This document shows positions 25,086 through 35,378 of a stretch of DNA of 35,378 nt, one piece after another. The stretch covers positions 12,221 to 47,598 of the forward strand of contig PLBS01000177.1 in assembly GCA_003134595.1 (NCBI GenBank). The letters run 5' to 3'. The position numbers were made by a program, and so were the translations under genes. This DNA comes from Gallionella sp. GTDB taxonomy: Bacteria; Pseudomonadota; Gammaproteobacteria; Burkholderiales; Gallionellaceae. Under the pieces are notes generated by a model. That model did no database searches and had not been told where the DNA came from. It saw only the letters and a program-made list of their open reading frames with translations. Each line of letters opens with the position of its first letter. Position 1 is the stretch's first letter.

Positions 25086-25922
25086 ATGGAATGGGATCGA
25101 ACTGAAGTTGAAGCGACGGTTGCTGATTACTTTCACATGTTGATTCTGGAATTGTCAGGCCAGTCTTACAATAAGACAACACACCGCCGAGGATTGCTTG
25201 CAAAGCTAAATAACCGGAAAGAAAGTGCCATTGAGTTCAAACACCAAAACATTAGCGCCATTCTTATCCAGCTAGGGTGCCCATACATTATTGGTTACAA
25301 GCCTCGTGGAAACTATCAGCAACTTTTACGCGAGATCGTTGAGGATCGCATTGCTCAAGATCAGTTGCTCGATAATGCGGCATTAGCTGCATCTTCGGCT
25401 CCAGCGGTCACCCCATTGTTAACGGATTTCAGTAAGCTCCTAGTCGATGCTCCGAAGTTGGCAACATCCGCTAAAGAGCCTACCAAAAACTATCGCCTAC
25501 CCGTTCCTCAGAAACGTGATTATTTTGAGCGGGAAGCCAGAAATGCTGCGCTCGGTTGTGCTGGGGAGGAATTTGTTTTGAACTTTGAGCATTTCAGATT
25601 GCATAACCTCGGCAACAAGGCTTTGGCGGATAAAGTGGAGCATGTCGCAAAAACTAAAGGCGATGGATTGGGTTATGACATCCTCTCTTTCGAACCTTCT
25701 GGACGTGAGAGATTCATTGAGGTCAAAACAACGACTTTTGGCAAGGAAACCCCTTTCTTTGTGAGCCGTGGCGAGGTTAGATTTGCTCAAGAGCACATAG
25801 AAGAATTTCACCTTTATCGCCTGTATGAGTTCAGAACATCCCCAAAGATGTTTGATCTGCCGGGTTCTGTTGAGAGCCACTGCCTGATGAACCCGATAAA
25901 CTACATTTGCGAATTTTCGTAG
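25086..25922 (+). CDS. DUF3883 (NOV C-terminal-like) protein, nuclease-like fold
   Basis: A 278-residue soluble protein. The C-terminal half is DUF3883: ARNAALGCAGEEFVLNFE, then GDGLGYDILSFEPSG followed by RFIEVKTTTFG, and YRLYEF. The acidic D198 and E212-x-K214 pattern is like PD-(D/E)xK nucleases. The N-terminal half (MEWDRTEVEATVADYFHML, LLAKLNNRKESAIEFKHQNISAIL) is a separate domain often found before such nuclease-like modules. DUF3883 is common in restriction and defence loci, which fits the position between an Mrr-like nuclease and an HNH operon. Function is not known. No clear ribosome-binding site precedes the ATG. Confidence 0.82.
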   Translation: MEWDRTEVEATVADYFHMLILELSGQSYNKTTHRRGLLAKLNNRKESAIEFKHQNISAILIQLGCPYIIGYKPRGNYQQLLREIVEDRIAQDQLLDNAALAASSAPAVTPLLTDFSKLLVDAPKLATSAKEPTKNYRLPVPQKRDYFEREARNAALGCAGEEFVLNFEHFRLHNLGNKALADKVEHVAKTKGDGLGYDILSFEPSGRERFIEVKTTTFGKETPFFVSRGEVRFAQEHIEEFHLYRLYEFRTSPKMFDLPGSVESHCLMNPINYICEFS

Positions 25923-25991
25923 CCCCGTTGGCACAACGTAATCCAACGAAGCCCTGAATTCTGTATTCAGCGGGTTGATTTGATGATGTGA

Positions 25992-26402
25992 TCAATAATC
26001 CACTGAAAAATTTGGCGAAAGAGAATAGTCCCACGCGGTCACGACTTGAAACGCTTCGAGCAGCTTCGATAAACTCCCATATAGCGGCAAGGTCGCCGTC
26101 TCCTCTGTCGTGGCCTGTCGAAGATTTACAAATTCATGCAACGCATGATCGTCACTGGTAGGGCCGCCTGATAAATCCCACAGCTCTTTATACACGGCCG
26201 GAATGCCAACTTGTTCTGCGACGAAGTATTCATCAGATTCCAAACAGGCGCGCAATGCCGCTATGCCATTTTGCGATGGAAAGCCTGACAGAAGAATTGT
26301 TCCCCAAGCCTTATAGTTTGATGCGTCGCGATAAAGGTATTCAAAAACACAATATTCTTTTGGAGAATCATTGGATACCACAACTTGCTTATTCTTCGAC
26401 AA
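25992..26402 (-). CDS. Protein of unknown function, last gene of the HNH operon
   Basis: A 136-residue soluble, acidic protein that I do not recognise. It starts MSKNKQVVVSNDSPKEYCVFEYLYRDASNYKAWG and has TILLSGFPSQNGIAALRACLESDEYFVAEQVGIP in the middle, with no membrane segment, signal or obvious catalytic motif. Its start overlaps the end of the zinc-ribbon gene by 14 bp, which makes translational coupling likely and supports it as real. Lower GC than the housekeeping genes around, as for the other island genes, suggests transfer. Confidence 0.75.
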   Translation of the reverse strand: MSKNKQVVVSNDSPKEYCVFEYLYRDASNYKAWGTILLSGFPSQNGIAALRACLESDEYFVAEQVGIPAVYKELWDLSGGPTSDDHALHEFVNLRQATTEETATLPLYGSLSKLLEAFQVVTAWDYSLSPNFSVDY

Positions 26403-26571
26403 TTAGCACCTCCCGATGACAGCCAAGACACTCGGAAACAAATACGCGCTCACCGTCGACCACTCTGATTTCTACCAAATCAAGACGACTTCCGCATTTT
26501 CCACAACAATCCGGCTGATCGGACATGATGTAGTAGATTGGACGATCAGTTTGCTTTTTAGTGAGCTGCAT
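26389..26571 (-). CDS. Small zinc-ribbon protein
   Basis: A 60-residue protein with two cysteine pairs (CGKCGSRLD and CLGCHREV) spaced as a single zinc ribbon. An extra cysteine precedes the first pair. It starts MQLTKKQTDRPIYYIMS at 26571, five bases after the HNH gene; an ATG at codon 16 (MSDQPDCC) is an alternative start. It overlaps the next gene by 14 bp. It may serve as an adaptor or nucleic-acid-binding subunit of the operon products. No known family was identified. Confidence 0.72.
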   Translation of the reverse strand: MQLTKKQTDRPIYYIMSDQPDCCGKCGSRLDLVEIRVVDGERVFVSECLGCHREVLIVEE

Positions 26572-26576
26572 AGTGG

Positions 26577-27386
26577 CTACTTCTGGTTGTCCACGAAGAG
26601 TTCTTTCCTATGCCACGCAATAAACTCAGCTTGCGGTGCGAAACGTTCTGGCGGCTCAATCATGCGACCATTTAACGGTAGCAGAACCTCTCTTACGAAA
26701 GGCTCATCCTTCCGCTTTAGCTCCTCCGAGACAACGATCTTGAAGTCATCGGTTAGCGTTATCAGCCCTTTGTCAAAAGCTTTGTCATGAATCGCCGAAA
26801 GGCACAGACCATTACTTGGATTTAGGCGATTCGCCTTGTCTTTACTCCACGGCACAATATGGCTTGCGACCAATAGGCGCTGCTCGGACAGGCCAGACAT
26901 GCAGCAACGACCACGATAGCTACTTAGAACAGCACGGCGAAAAAAATGCTGCTTGATTCTCTGTGCTGTTAGAACTTGCCGGGTTTCTCCAGTGAAATCA
27001 TCTGGTAGTAGCTCATCGCTTTCCGGCTCCAATTCCTCCACGGTATTTTTGTCTAATTGCTGCCGGAGTAGTTGGCATTCCACGGCAAGCCTTTCCCAAT
27101 CTGAGTGGAATTCGTCCCATACCTCGCGATCCAATGCCGAGGCTCCTCTCAAGCCCACCCGTCCCGTACTCGTAATAGCTGGATCAAGGCTTGCGATGTT
27201 AAGCATCTTCATAGCAACCGCGTCAGGCGTGCGACTGATAACTTTTGCCAATGAAATTATTTCTGGGTTACGTCCGTAAATTCGCCCATATGGAAGCTGA
27301 CAATACAAATGGAAAGCCAGCTTTACTTGCTCTTTTGTCCAAAGCCCTGTGGCCATAATGTCTTTCGGCACTACAACAGCACTCAC
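26577..27386 (-). CDS. HNH endonuclease (HNH_2-like)
   Basis: A 269-residue protein. An N-terminal helical domain (LWTKEQVKLAFHLYCQLPYGRI, LAKVISRTPDAVAMKMLNIASLDP) resembles a DNA-binding module. The C-terminal HNH domain reads RRAVLSSYRGRCCMSGL, ASHIVPWSKD (H176), LNPSNGLCLSAIHDKAFDKG (N192, H200). The arrangement is that of restriction-type HNH nucleases. The GTG start at 27386 is preferred since GGGGAGAAGG sits about 10 bp upstream; an ATG at 27356 has a weaker site. It heads a three-gene operon with the zinc-ribbon gene and the 136-residue unknown. Confidence 0.88.
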   Translation of the reverse strand: MSAVVVPKDIMATGLWTKEQVKLAFHLYCQLPYGRIYGRNPEIISLAKVISRTPDAVAMKMLNIASLDPAITSTGRVGLRGASALDREVWDEFHSDWERLAVECQLLRQQLDKNTVEELEPESDELLPDDFTGETRQVLTAQRIKQHFFRRAVLSSYRGRCCMSGLSEQRLLVASHIVPWSKDKANRLNPSNGLCLSAIHDKAFDKGLITLTDDFKIVVSEELKRKDEPFVREVLLPLNGRMIEPPERFAPQAEFIAWHRKELFVDNQK

Positions 27387-27572
27387 CGTTTGTGCCTTCT
27401 CCCCTAGTTGAGTTGCGACACCATCAGTTTAGCCGCATATTCAACAAGCGGCACAACTGATGCCTGAAAAGAGCCGCAGGGGTCAGCATCATTAACAATC
27501 TAACACCTGTTTATATAAACGCCGCAGCAGAAACACCAAAGCGCGCAGCCATAATGATTATCGCGGACAGCA

Positions 27573-27620
27573 CCCGCAAGGGGTACGCCGTGGTTGTAAG
27601 GGGCTGAAGCCCCAACAACA
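27573..27620. repeat. Palindromic repeats downstream of mtkB
   Basis: CCCGCAAGGGGTACG (27573-27587) matches the complement of the rne segment at 13720-13734 with one mismatch. It is followed by GTTGTaaGGGGCTgaAGCCCC and ACAAC (27594-27620), a strong hairpin. The rest of 27387-27669 shows no gene. Confidence 0.65.
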
Positions 27621-27669
27621 CACGCAGGACCCGCTACAACACCTCACCTGCAGCACACTCTATGTCCAA

Positions 27670-28557
27670 CTACATCCTGGCCAATACTTTTGCAACCGTA
27701 TCGCCCATAGCGGAAGGGGTCGGGCAGATAATGACGCCCAGTTCTTTGAGCATGGCTACTTTTTCTGCGGCACTCTCGCCTGCCGATGAGATGATCGCGC
27801 CGGCGTGGCCCATGCGACGACCTTGCGGTGCGGTCAAACCTGCGATGTAGGCGATCAGCGGTTTGCTCATGTGTTCCTTGGCATAGAGGCCGGCTTCGAT
27901 CTCTTGCTGCCCGCCGATTTCGCCTATCATCAGCACCACTTTGGTATCGCAGTCCTCCTCGAATTTTTCCAGCACATCGCGGTGCGAGCTGCCGTTGATC
28001 GGGTCACCGCCTATGCCCACGGAGGTGGAGATGCCGATGCCCAATGCTTTCATCTGGTCGGCGGCTTCATAACCCAGGGTGCCCGAACGGCCGACGATGC
28101 CGACATTGCCGCGCATATAGATATGCCCCGGCATGATGCCCAGCATCGCCTGGCTGGGGCTGATGGTGCCGGCGCAGTTGGGGCCGGTCAGCATCATTCT
28201 TTCCTGTTTGGGGGAGCGCCGCAGAAAATTCTTCACCGTCATCATGTCCTGGGTGGGGATGCCGTCGGTGATCGCCACGCAGTATTTGATGCCCGCATCG
28301 GCGGCTTCCATTATTGAATCTGCTGCGAACGCGGGTGGCACGAAGATGATGCTGGCTTCGGCCCCGACTTCGAATACCGCTTGTTTTACCGTGTTGAAGA
28401 CAGGCAGGCCCAGATGTCGTTGACCGCCCTTGCCTGGCGTGATGCCGCCGACGACATTGGAGCCGTAGTTGATCATGTCCTGTGCGTGGAAGGTGCCAAT
28501 CTTGCCGGTGAAGCCTTGCACGATGATGCGGGTGGTTTTATCGATGAGTATCGCCAT
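27670..28557 (-). CDS. mtkB: Malate-CoA ligase alpha subunit (malate thiokinase)
   Basis: A 295-residue protein of the succinyl-CoA synthetase alpha family. It has the CoA-binding Rossmann start (IIVQGFTGKIGTFHAQDM), TGPNCAGTISP and GNVGIVGRSGTLGYE, and the phosphohistidine H251 in RRMGHAGAIIS. The malate rather than succinate assignment rests on the mcl gene next door; sequence alone cannot fully settle it. With MtkA it makes malyl-CoA from malate, CoA and ATP. Its ATG overlaps the mtkA stop by one base (TAATG), giving coupling. Confidence 0.85.
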   Translation of the reverse strand: MAILIDKTTRIIVQGFTGKIGTFHAQDMINYGSNVVGGITPGKGGQRHLGLPVFNTVKQAVFEVGAEASIIFVPPAFAADSIMEAADAGIKYCVAITDGIPTQDMMTVKNFLRRSPKQERMMLTGPNCAGTISPSQAMLGIMPGHIYMRGNVGIVGRSGTLGYEAADQMKALGIGISTSVGIGGDPINGSSHRDVLEKFEEDCDTKVVLMIGEIGGQQEIEAGLYAKEHMSKPLIAYIAGLTAPQGRRMGHAGAIISSAGESAAEKVAMLKELGVIICPTPSAMGDTVAKVLARM

Positions 28558-29780
28558 TACGCATTCCCCCGGCTTTGGCTTTCGATCTTTTCGCTTGTTA
28601 TTTTTTCCTTGGCAACCACTTCATTGCGCGCCTTGACCGCTTTCTCAGCCGCATCCGCCAAGGTCTCTGCCATGATGATGGGCAGGCCGCTTTCGGCGAT
28701 GATGCGGCGACCTGCCTCGACATTGGTGCCGGACAGACGCACGATCAGCGGGACTTTCATGTCGATGTTTCTGACCGCATGCACGACGCCTTCGGCGATC
28801 CAGTCGCAACGGTTGATGCCGGCAAAGATGTTGACCAGCATCGCCTTGACGCCTTTGTCGGCCAATACCAGACGGAAAGCTTTTTCGGTGCGCTCGGCGG
28901 ATGCGCCGCCACCCACGTCGAGGAAGTTGGCAGGCTCGCCGCCGGCCAGCTTGATCATGTCCATGGTGGCCATTGCCAGACCCGCGCCGTTGATCATGCA
29001 ACCTATGTCGCCGTCCAGTCCGATGTAGCTCAGGTCGTGATCCGCAGCCGCCACTTCGCGCGGGTCTATCTGGGTCTTGTCGCGCAACTCGGAAATCTTG
29101 TGGCGGCGGAACAAGGCGTTGGGATCGAAGTTCATCTTCGCGTCGATCGCGACCAGATCACCGTTACGGGTAACGACCAGCGGATTGATCTCCACCATGT
29201 TCGCATCGAGATCACGCAATGCGCGGTAGCAACCCTTGATGGTTTTGATCGCCTGGTTCAAATGCGAAGTTGCTATGCCCAATGCAAAAGCCATCTTGCG
29301 TGCCTGAAAGTCTTGCAGGCCGACAGCGGGTTCGACATAGATCCTTTTGATCACCTCCGGTTTGGTTTCGACCATATCCTCGATCTCCATCCCGCCCTGG
29401 GCAGAACCTATCATGACGATGCGCTCGGTACTCCGGTCGACCAGTATGCACAGATACATTTCCCTGGCGATATCCGTCGCCGCTTCGATATACACTCTGG
29501 AACAGACTTTACCTGCCGGACCGGTTTGAAGCGTGACCAGCGTTTTACCCAACATCTCCTGAGCAGCCGCTTCGACTTCTTCGTGAGTCTTGCAGATCTT
29601 GATGCCGCCGGCTTTGCCGCGCGCCCCGGAATGGATCTGGGCTTTCACCACCCAGACATCGCCGCCGATCTCTCTGGCGCGCTGCACCGCCTCTTCGGGA
29701 CTATGCGCCAGACCGCCCTCCGCGATCCTGACACCATAGTCCGCCAGGATTTCTTTCGCTTGGTATTCATGGATGTCCAA
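28557..29780 (-). CDS. mtkA: Malate-CoA ligase beta subunit (malate thiokinase)
   Basis: A 407-residue ATP-grasp protein of the SucC family. It starts [18 protein letters not shown], with [31 protein letters not shown] for magnesium-ATP and [15 protein letters not shown] with FLDVGGGA later. The start is TTG at 29780, directly before DIHEYQ, with an AAGGGGGAGGG ribosome-binding site about six bases upstream; a longer frame to 29984 would run through repeat DNA and into mcl. It pairs with MtkB. Length is slightly above the usual 390, due to the C-terminal tail [15 protein letters not shown]. Confidence 0.85.
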   Translation of the reverse strand: MDIHEYQAKEILADYGVRIAEGGLAHSPEEAVQRAREIGGDVWVVKAQIHSGARGKAGGIKICKTHEEVEAAAQEMLGKTLVTLQTGPAGKVCSRVYIEAATDIAREMYLCILVDRSTERIVMIGSAQGGMEIEDMVETKPEVIKRIYVEPAVGLQDFQARKMAFALGIATSHLNQAIKTIKGCYRALRDLDANMVEINPLVVTRNGDLVAIDAKMNFDPNALFRRHKISELRDKTQIDPREVAAADHDLSYIGLDGDIGCMINGAGLAMATMDMIKLAGGEPANFLDVGGGASAERTEKAFRLVLADKGVKAMLVNIFAGINRCDWIAEGVVHAVRNIDMKVPLIVRLSGTNVEAGRRIIAESGLPIIMAETLADAAEKAVKARNEVVAKEKITSEKIESQSRGNA

Positions 29781-29853
29781 ACTGATGCCCTCCCCCTTGA
29801 GACGATGAAAACGATAAAGTTTTACTGATTCATGAACGGTTAAGTGAATCACC

Positions 29854-29897
29854 GTAGGGCGGGCTATGCCCGCCGCGTCGGGCGTAGCCCGACCTAC
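29854..29897. repeat. Palindromic repeat between mcl and mtkA
   Basis: GTAGGGCGGGCTATGCCCGCC runs into TCGGGCGTAGCCCGACCTAC, two hairpins of a common proteobacterial intergenic type. It separates mcl from mtkA by about 136 bp and could cause partial termination or protect the mcl message. Confidence 0.75.
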
Positions 29898-29916
29898 AAC
29901 TGAATTTTGGATTTTG

Positions 29917-30864
29917 CTATTTCTTCGCGGCGATCGCTTCCGCCGCTTTGACAACGTTGCTGGCCATTCTCGCCGAAGCGGCATCGATCATACGTCCGTC
30001 CAGCGACGCCGCGCCCTTGCCTTGTGCCGCCGCTTCTTTCAACGCGACCAGGATACGCTGAGCTTTATCCACTTCCGCAGCGGGCGGGGTGAACACTTCG
30101 TTGGCGAGCGCGACTTGCGACGGATGGATCGCCCATTTTCCTTCGATACCCAAAGCGGCGGCGCGTCTGGCGGCAAGCATGAAACCCGCAGGATCCTTGA
30201 TGTCGCCAAACGGGCCGTCGATAGGACGCAAGCCGTAGGCACGACAAGCGACCGTCATACGGCTGAGGGCGGCGTGCCATTGATCGCCCGGATAATCGGG
30301 ATTGAGTCCGCCGATGTTTATCGTTCTGGCGCGGTTGCTGGCCGCGTAATCGGCCACGCCGAAGTGCAATGCTTCCAGGCGTCCGGCTGCGCCGTTGCGG
30401 GCGATGTCTTCGACATTGGCCATACCCAACGCGGTTTCGATCAAGGCTTCGATGCCTATCCTGTTGGTCAAGCCCTGCTGCGTTTCCAGCTGGTTCAACA
30501 TCGCCTCGACCATGTACACATCCGCATGAACGCCCACCTTGGGAACCAGTATCGTGTCGATCTTGTGGCCGGCCTGCTCGACCAGATCGACCACGTCACG
30601 CACCATGTATTGGGTATCCAGCCCGTTGATGCGCACCGAGAGTGTGATGCCGTGGCCCTTCCAGTCCAGGTCGTTGATCGCCTGGATGACGTTCTTGCGC
30701 GCCCGGATCTTGTCGTCCGGCGCGACCGCATCTTCAAGGTCGAGAAAAACAAAATCCGCACCGCTTTTCAGCGCTTTTTCGAACATGCCCGGATTGGAAC
30801 CCGGCACAGCCAATTCGCAGCGCTGTATACGTTGCATGGAGGCCTGATATAAGGTGTGGCTCAT
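29917..30864 (-). CDS. mcl: L-malyl-CoA/beta-methylmalyl-CoA lyase
   Basis: A 315-residue HpcH/HpaI-aldolase (CitE-like) enzyme. Key segments are [58 protein letters not shown] and [17 protein letters not shown], then [10 protein letters not shown]. The VADYAAS form separates Mcl from citrate lyase beta. It splits malyl-CoA to glyoxylate and acetyl-CoA, reversibly, with magnesium. A good AGGGAAG ribosome-binding site precedes the ATG. It is the first gene of the mcl-mtkA-mtkB set. No phosphoenolpyruvate carboxylase or serine-cycle gene lies nearby, so a role in glyoxylate handling beside another carbon-fixing route is possible. Confidence 0.9.
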   Translation of the reverse strand: MSHTLYQASMQRIQRCELAVPGSNPGMFEKALKSGADFVFLDLEDAVAPDDKIRARKNVIQAINDLDWKGHGITLSVRINGLDTQYMVRDVVDLVEQAGHKIDTILVPKVGVHADVYMVEAMLNQLETQQGLTNRIGIEALIETALGMANVEDIARNGAAGRLEALHFGVADYAASNRARTINIGGLNPDYPGDQWHAALSRMTVACRAYGLRPIDGPFGDIKDPAGFMLAARRAAALGIEGKWAIHPSQVALANEVFTPPAAEVDKAQRILVALKEAAAQGKGAASLDGRMIDAASARMASNVVKAAEAIAAKK

Positions 30865-30988
30865 TTATTCTTCCCTGAATAGTTTGATATGGTGGCCTGT
30901 CACTGACGGAATAGTAACGAATCCGTTTTAACGAGGTCAATCGTTATTAACGAGCGTGGTGCAACAAAATCAGGTTGAACACTGCCGT

Positions 30989-31157
30989 GTAGGAGCGGGC
31001 CATGCCTGTCCTGAGCCTGTCGAAGTGGCCCGCGATAGCCTTTTTGTTCGCGGGTACGAAAAACTTTTGATGGAACTGCTAGCCATTCCACTAGGCTGTC
31101 AAAAGACTACAGCCAAGTGGCTGGTTATGTCCGGGCACCCGCATGGCCCGCTCCTAC
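30989..31157. mobile_element. MITE-like mosaic element, copy B (169 bp)
   Basis: Terminal inverted repeats GTAGGAGCGGGCCATG (30989-31004) and complement (31142-31157) match copy A at 18312-18453. The interior has the same order on the opposite strand: GTACGAAAAACTTTTGA, a CTAGCCATTCCACTAGG-type unit (31073-31129) and GTCCGGGCACCC. It has about 27 extra bases near its left end. It fills most of the mcl-uvrB gap, where I see no gene (30865-31165). Confidence 0.82.
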
Positions 31158-31165
31158 AGGGAATT

Positions 31166-33190
<2,025 letters not shown>

Positions 33191-33317
33191 GGTGAGCCGC
33201 GTATTGTACGGGCAAAGTTGAATTGCTAAATGGTAAGTCGTGATGGAGAATGCGGTACAGCAAAAGAAATGGGTCGGCTAATGGGTGGCCACTTTGATCA
33301 TTACCGGGAGAGGCATC

Positions 33318-33914
33318 ATGAATGTAATACGTATTAACCAAGGGTTGTCCACGCTGACCACGGTACTGGCACTGACGGTTACACCGGCGGCATGGGCCTA
33401 CGATTCGGCAGTGAATGTCGGTATTGGCCAGTACACATTCAAATACCAGGATCAGACGCAGGGAGTAAGTGGGAAACCGATGGGGTGGAACCTGGACTAT
33501 GTCGGTCGCTTCAATGAGAACCTCGGATTCGACGTACGTATGGGCGGTGCCGGAAAAACGAGCGTCGCTGGCTTGACTCTGCAGCCTGGACTTTTCTTGT
33601 CGTTACTGTTTCGCCCGTCGATTTCAGTCGGCGAGACTGTCGATTTCTATGGCCTGATCGGTTTCACCAGTTTGGCTGTTGGCCGCACGGCGGCGAACAG
33701 CACAAAAGAGATCATTGCCCGCGTTGGCGGAAGTATTGGGCTGGGCGCCGCTTACCGCATTAACGAACACATGGCAACCGGGGTCGAGTGGGTATCTTAT
33801 CAACACAATGTCGATTTCGGCCCGAGCGGCAACTCCAACAAGAACTGGACCGGGGTTACCCAAGCCAAGATTTCGCTGAGTAGCATAATGGCCAACTTCA
33901 AATACCAGTTCTGA
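33318..33914 (+). CDS. Outer-membrane beta-barrel protein
   Basis: A 198-residue secreted protein. The signal peptide ends VTPAAWA (about residue 27), then YDSAVNVGIGQYTFKYQDQTQ and repeated amphipathic strands (GWNLDYVGRFNENLGFDVRMGG, FYGLIGFTSLAVGRT, SIGLGAAYRINEHMATGVEW) lead to a terminal phenylalanine (MANFKYQF), the barrel assembly signal. The start at 33318 has a GGGAGAGG ribosome-binding site; an in-frame ATG at 33285 is less likely. Function is unknown; small OmpA/OmpW-like or lipocalin-like barrels are alternatives. It shows no clear relation to the barrel at 17708. Confidence 0.78.
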   Translation: MNVIRINQGLSTLTTVLALTVTPAAWAYDSAVNVGIGQYTFKYQDQTQGVSGKPMGWNLDYVGRFNENLGFDVRMGGAGKTSVAGLTLQPGLFLSLLFRPSISVGETVDFYGLIGFTSLAVGRTAANSTKEIIARVGGSIGLGAAYRINEHMATGVEWVSYQHNVDFGPSGNSNKNWTGVTQAKISLSSIMANFKYQF

Positions 33915-33927
33915 GTGAGATAGCCCG

Positions 33928-34057
33928 GTAGGATGGGTTGAGCAACGCGATACCCATGGGTGCAGTTGATTGTTGGGTATTGCTACGCTAACCAGCGACT
34001 TGGTTGATGTCGTTTGTCAGCCTAGTCGTTGGCTATGTAAAGCTCAACCCAACCTAC
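33928..34057. repeat. Nested repeat block: REP pair around a CTAGCC-type unit
   Basis: GTAGGATGGGTTGAGC (33928 onward) and GCTCAACCCAACCTAC (34042-34057) are diverged copies of the REP around the RAYT at 9661. Between them sits one AACCAGCGACTTGG...CCTAGTCGTTGGCTA unit (33990-34035). Confidence 0.78.
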
Positions 34058-34096
34058 GAATACTCCCGCACACAGCATCCACTCCCTCTCCGCCGA

Positions 34097-34125
34097 TTCA
34101 TTACTTTCCCCGGCGCGGGTATAAT
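34097..34125 (+). promoter_or_regulatory. Putative sigma-70 promoter of the aminotransferase gene
   Basis: TATAAT at 34120-34125 with TTCATT (3 of 6) 17 bp upstream. It lies 32 bp before the TTG start of the gene and just outside the repeat block. Confidence 0.55.
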
Positions 34126-34157
34126 TCGCCCTCCCGTTTAAACAGCAAGGAAATATT

Positions 34158-35351
34158 TTGGAACTCTCGACTCGCGTACAAGCCATCAAACCCTCCCCTA
34201 CTCTCGCGGTCACCGCGCGCGCCGCAAAACTCAAGGCGGAAGGCAAAGACATCATCGGGCTGGGCGCGGGCGAGCCGGACTTTGATACGCCGCAGCACAT
34301 CAAGGATGCGGCGATTACCGCGATCAACAGGGGCTTCACCAAATATACCGCGGTCGGTGGCACGCCTTCACTCAAGGCAGCCGTGATCGCCAAGTTCAAA
34401 CGCGACAACGGGCTGGATTACACGGCGAAGCAGATCCTGGTTTCGTGCGGGGGCAAGCAGAGCTTTTTCAATCTGGCGCTTTCTGTGATCAACCCCGGCG
34501 ATGAGGTGATCATACCCGCGCCGTACTGGGTGTCCTACCCCGACATCGTACTCATCGCGGAAGGCAAGCCGGTGATCGTGCAGGCGGGCATCGAGCAGGG
34601 CTTCAAGATGACGCCCGCGCAACTGGAAGCGGCCATCACTCCTAAAACCAAAATGGTGGTGATCAACAGCCCGAGCAATCCGTCCGGCGCGGTTTACACG
34701 CTGGCAGATTTGCTGGCACTCGGCGCGGTGTTGCGCAAACATCCTCAGGTGCTGATCTCGACCGACGACATGTATGAACACATCGCGCTGACCGATGCGA
34801 AGTTCGTCAACATCCTGAATGCCTGCCCTGATTTGTATCCACGCACGATGGTGTTGAATGGCGTTTCAAAATCGTATGCGATGACCGGCTGGCGCATCGG
34901 CTATGCCGGAGGGCCGGAGCACATCATCACCGCGATGGAAAACGTGCAGTCGCAAAGCACTTCGAACCCGACTTCAATTTCACAAGTGGCCGCAGAGGCT
35001 GCGCTGAATGGCGATCAGGGCTGCATCACGCCGATGCTGAAGGCGTTCCGCGAGCGGCATGTGTTCGTGGTGAATGCGCTGAACAAGATTCCGGGAGTGA
35101 AGTGCATCATGGCGGGCGGTGCGTTCTATGCTTTCCCCGATGTGCGCCCGGCCATCGCCAAGCTGCACCAGCGCGGCACGATCAAGGCTGCAACTGATGT
35201 GGCGCTGGCTGAATATTTGCTGGAAAGCGGCGGGGTGGCCGTGGTGCCCGGTTCGGCATTCGGCAGCGAGGGTTACATCCGATTGTCGTTCGCGACTTCG
35301 ATGGACAATCTGCACAAGGCATTGGAGCGGTTGGCTAAGGCGCTGGTTTGA
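34158..35351 (+). CDS. Pyridoxal-phosphate aminotransferase, aspartate aminotransferase (Ib) type
   Basis: A 397-residue class I aminotransferase. GAGEPDFDTP and TKYTAVGGTPSLKAA are N-terminal marks of subgroup Ib aspartate aminotransferases. PLP contacts are SCGGKQSFFN, INSPSNPSGAVY, STDDMYEH, and the Schiff-base lysine in NGVSKSYAMTGWRIGY. RLSFATSMDNL holds the substrate-binding arginine. It moves amino groups between aspartate and 2-oxoglutarate, and may also accept prephenate. The start codon is TTG (34158-34160) with an AAGGA site, after which ELSTRVQAIKPSP is the family's usual beginning. It is divergent from uvrB with an OMP gene between. Confidence 0.92.
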   Translation: MELSTRVQAIKPSPTLAVTARAAKLKAEGKDIIGLGAGEPDFDTPQHIKDAAITAINRGFTKYTAVGGTPSLKAAVIAKFKRDNGLDYTAKQILVSCGGKQSFFNLALSVINPGDEVIIPAPYWVSYPDIVLIAEGKPVIVQAGIEQGFKMTPAQLEAAITPKTKMVVINSPSNPSGAVYTLADLLALGAVLRKHPQVLISTDDMYEHIALTDAKFVNILNACPDLYPRTMVLNGVSKSYAMTGWRIGYAGGPEHIITAMENVQSQSTSNPTSISQVAAEAALNGDQGCITPMLKAFRERHVFVVNALNKIPGVKCIMAGGAFYAFPDVRPAIAKLHQRGTIKAATDVALAEYLLESGGVAVVPGSAFGSEGYIRLSFATSMDNLHKALERLAKALV

Positions 35352-35378
35352 TTCGTCTAAAAATCCACATTTCATCCC

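Noticed and set aside
28575-29828. Open frame of 417 codons opposite mtkA
   Set aside because: Antisense shadow of an ATP-grasp gene with all motifs on the other strand.

Overview
The window reads as chromosomal DNA of a betaproteobacterium. The evidence is the divergent rne/rluC pair, the sppA and HAD phosphatase genes near rluC, the divergent uvrB/aspartate aminotransferase pair, hslO, rhlE, RlmM and a malate-CoA ligase/malyl-CoA lyase cluster. An autotrophic Nitrosomonadales/Gallionellaceae-like member is my best guess, but this is inference from gene content; no rRNA or other phylogenetic marker was compared.

Layout. (1) 129-6637, minus strand: a tightly overlapping set that matches the mycobacterial route to polyprenyl-phosphate-D-arabinofuranose: DprE1-like oxidase, DprE2-like reductase, HAD phosphatase, UbiA-family phosphoribosyltransferase and a UPF0104-type membrane protein, preceded by a GT-C membrane glycosyltransferase. 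Together they could make, flip and use an arabinose donor for a surface polymer or pilin. (2) 6719-14278: sppA, a HAD phosphatase, rlmM, a frameshifted REP-associated transposase between inverted REPs, rluC and rne with a long leader. (3) 14279-20467: palindromic repeats, a tyrosine phosphatase, a 3' scrap of selO, rhlE, a DUF3820 gene with a degraded second copy, an outer-membrane protein whose 5' end seems borrowed from DUF3820, a YihY protein and a MntA-HepT toxin-antitoxin pair. (4) 20526-27386: pilZ-domain gene and hslO, then an accessory island: Fic protein with an array of operator-like half-sites, VapC/Phd pair, membrane-anchored Mrr-like nuclease, DUF3883 nuclease-like protein and a three-gene HNH/zinc-ribbon/unknown operon. 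(5) 27670-30864: mtkB, mtkA and mcl (malate to malyl-CoA to glyoxylate plus acetyl-CoA, reversible in principle). (6) 31166-35351: uvrB, an outer-membrane barrel protein and an aspartate aminotransferase-like gene.

A second theme is the density of short palindromic repeats. At least five families occur, two of them built into mosaic MITE-like elements with 16-bp terminal inverted repeats. Fragments of such repeats sit in frame inside dprE1 and dprE2, and probably rne, adding amino acids without breaking the reading frame. The strongest candidates for new biology are the contiguous D-arabinofuranose cluster in a Gram-negative genome, the exaptation of repeats into its enzymes, and the HNH/zinc-ribbon/unknown operon in the accessory island.
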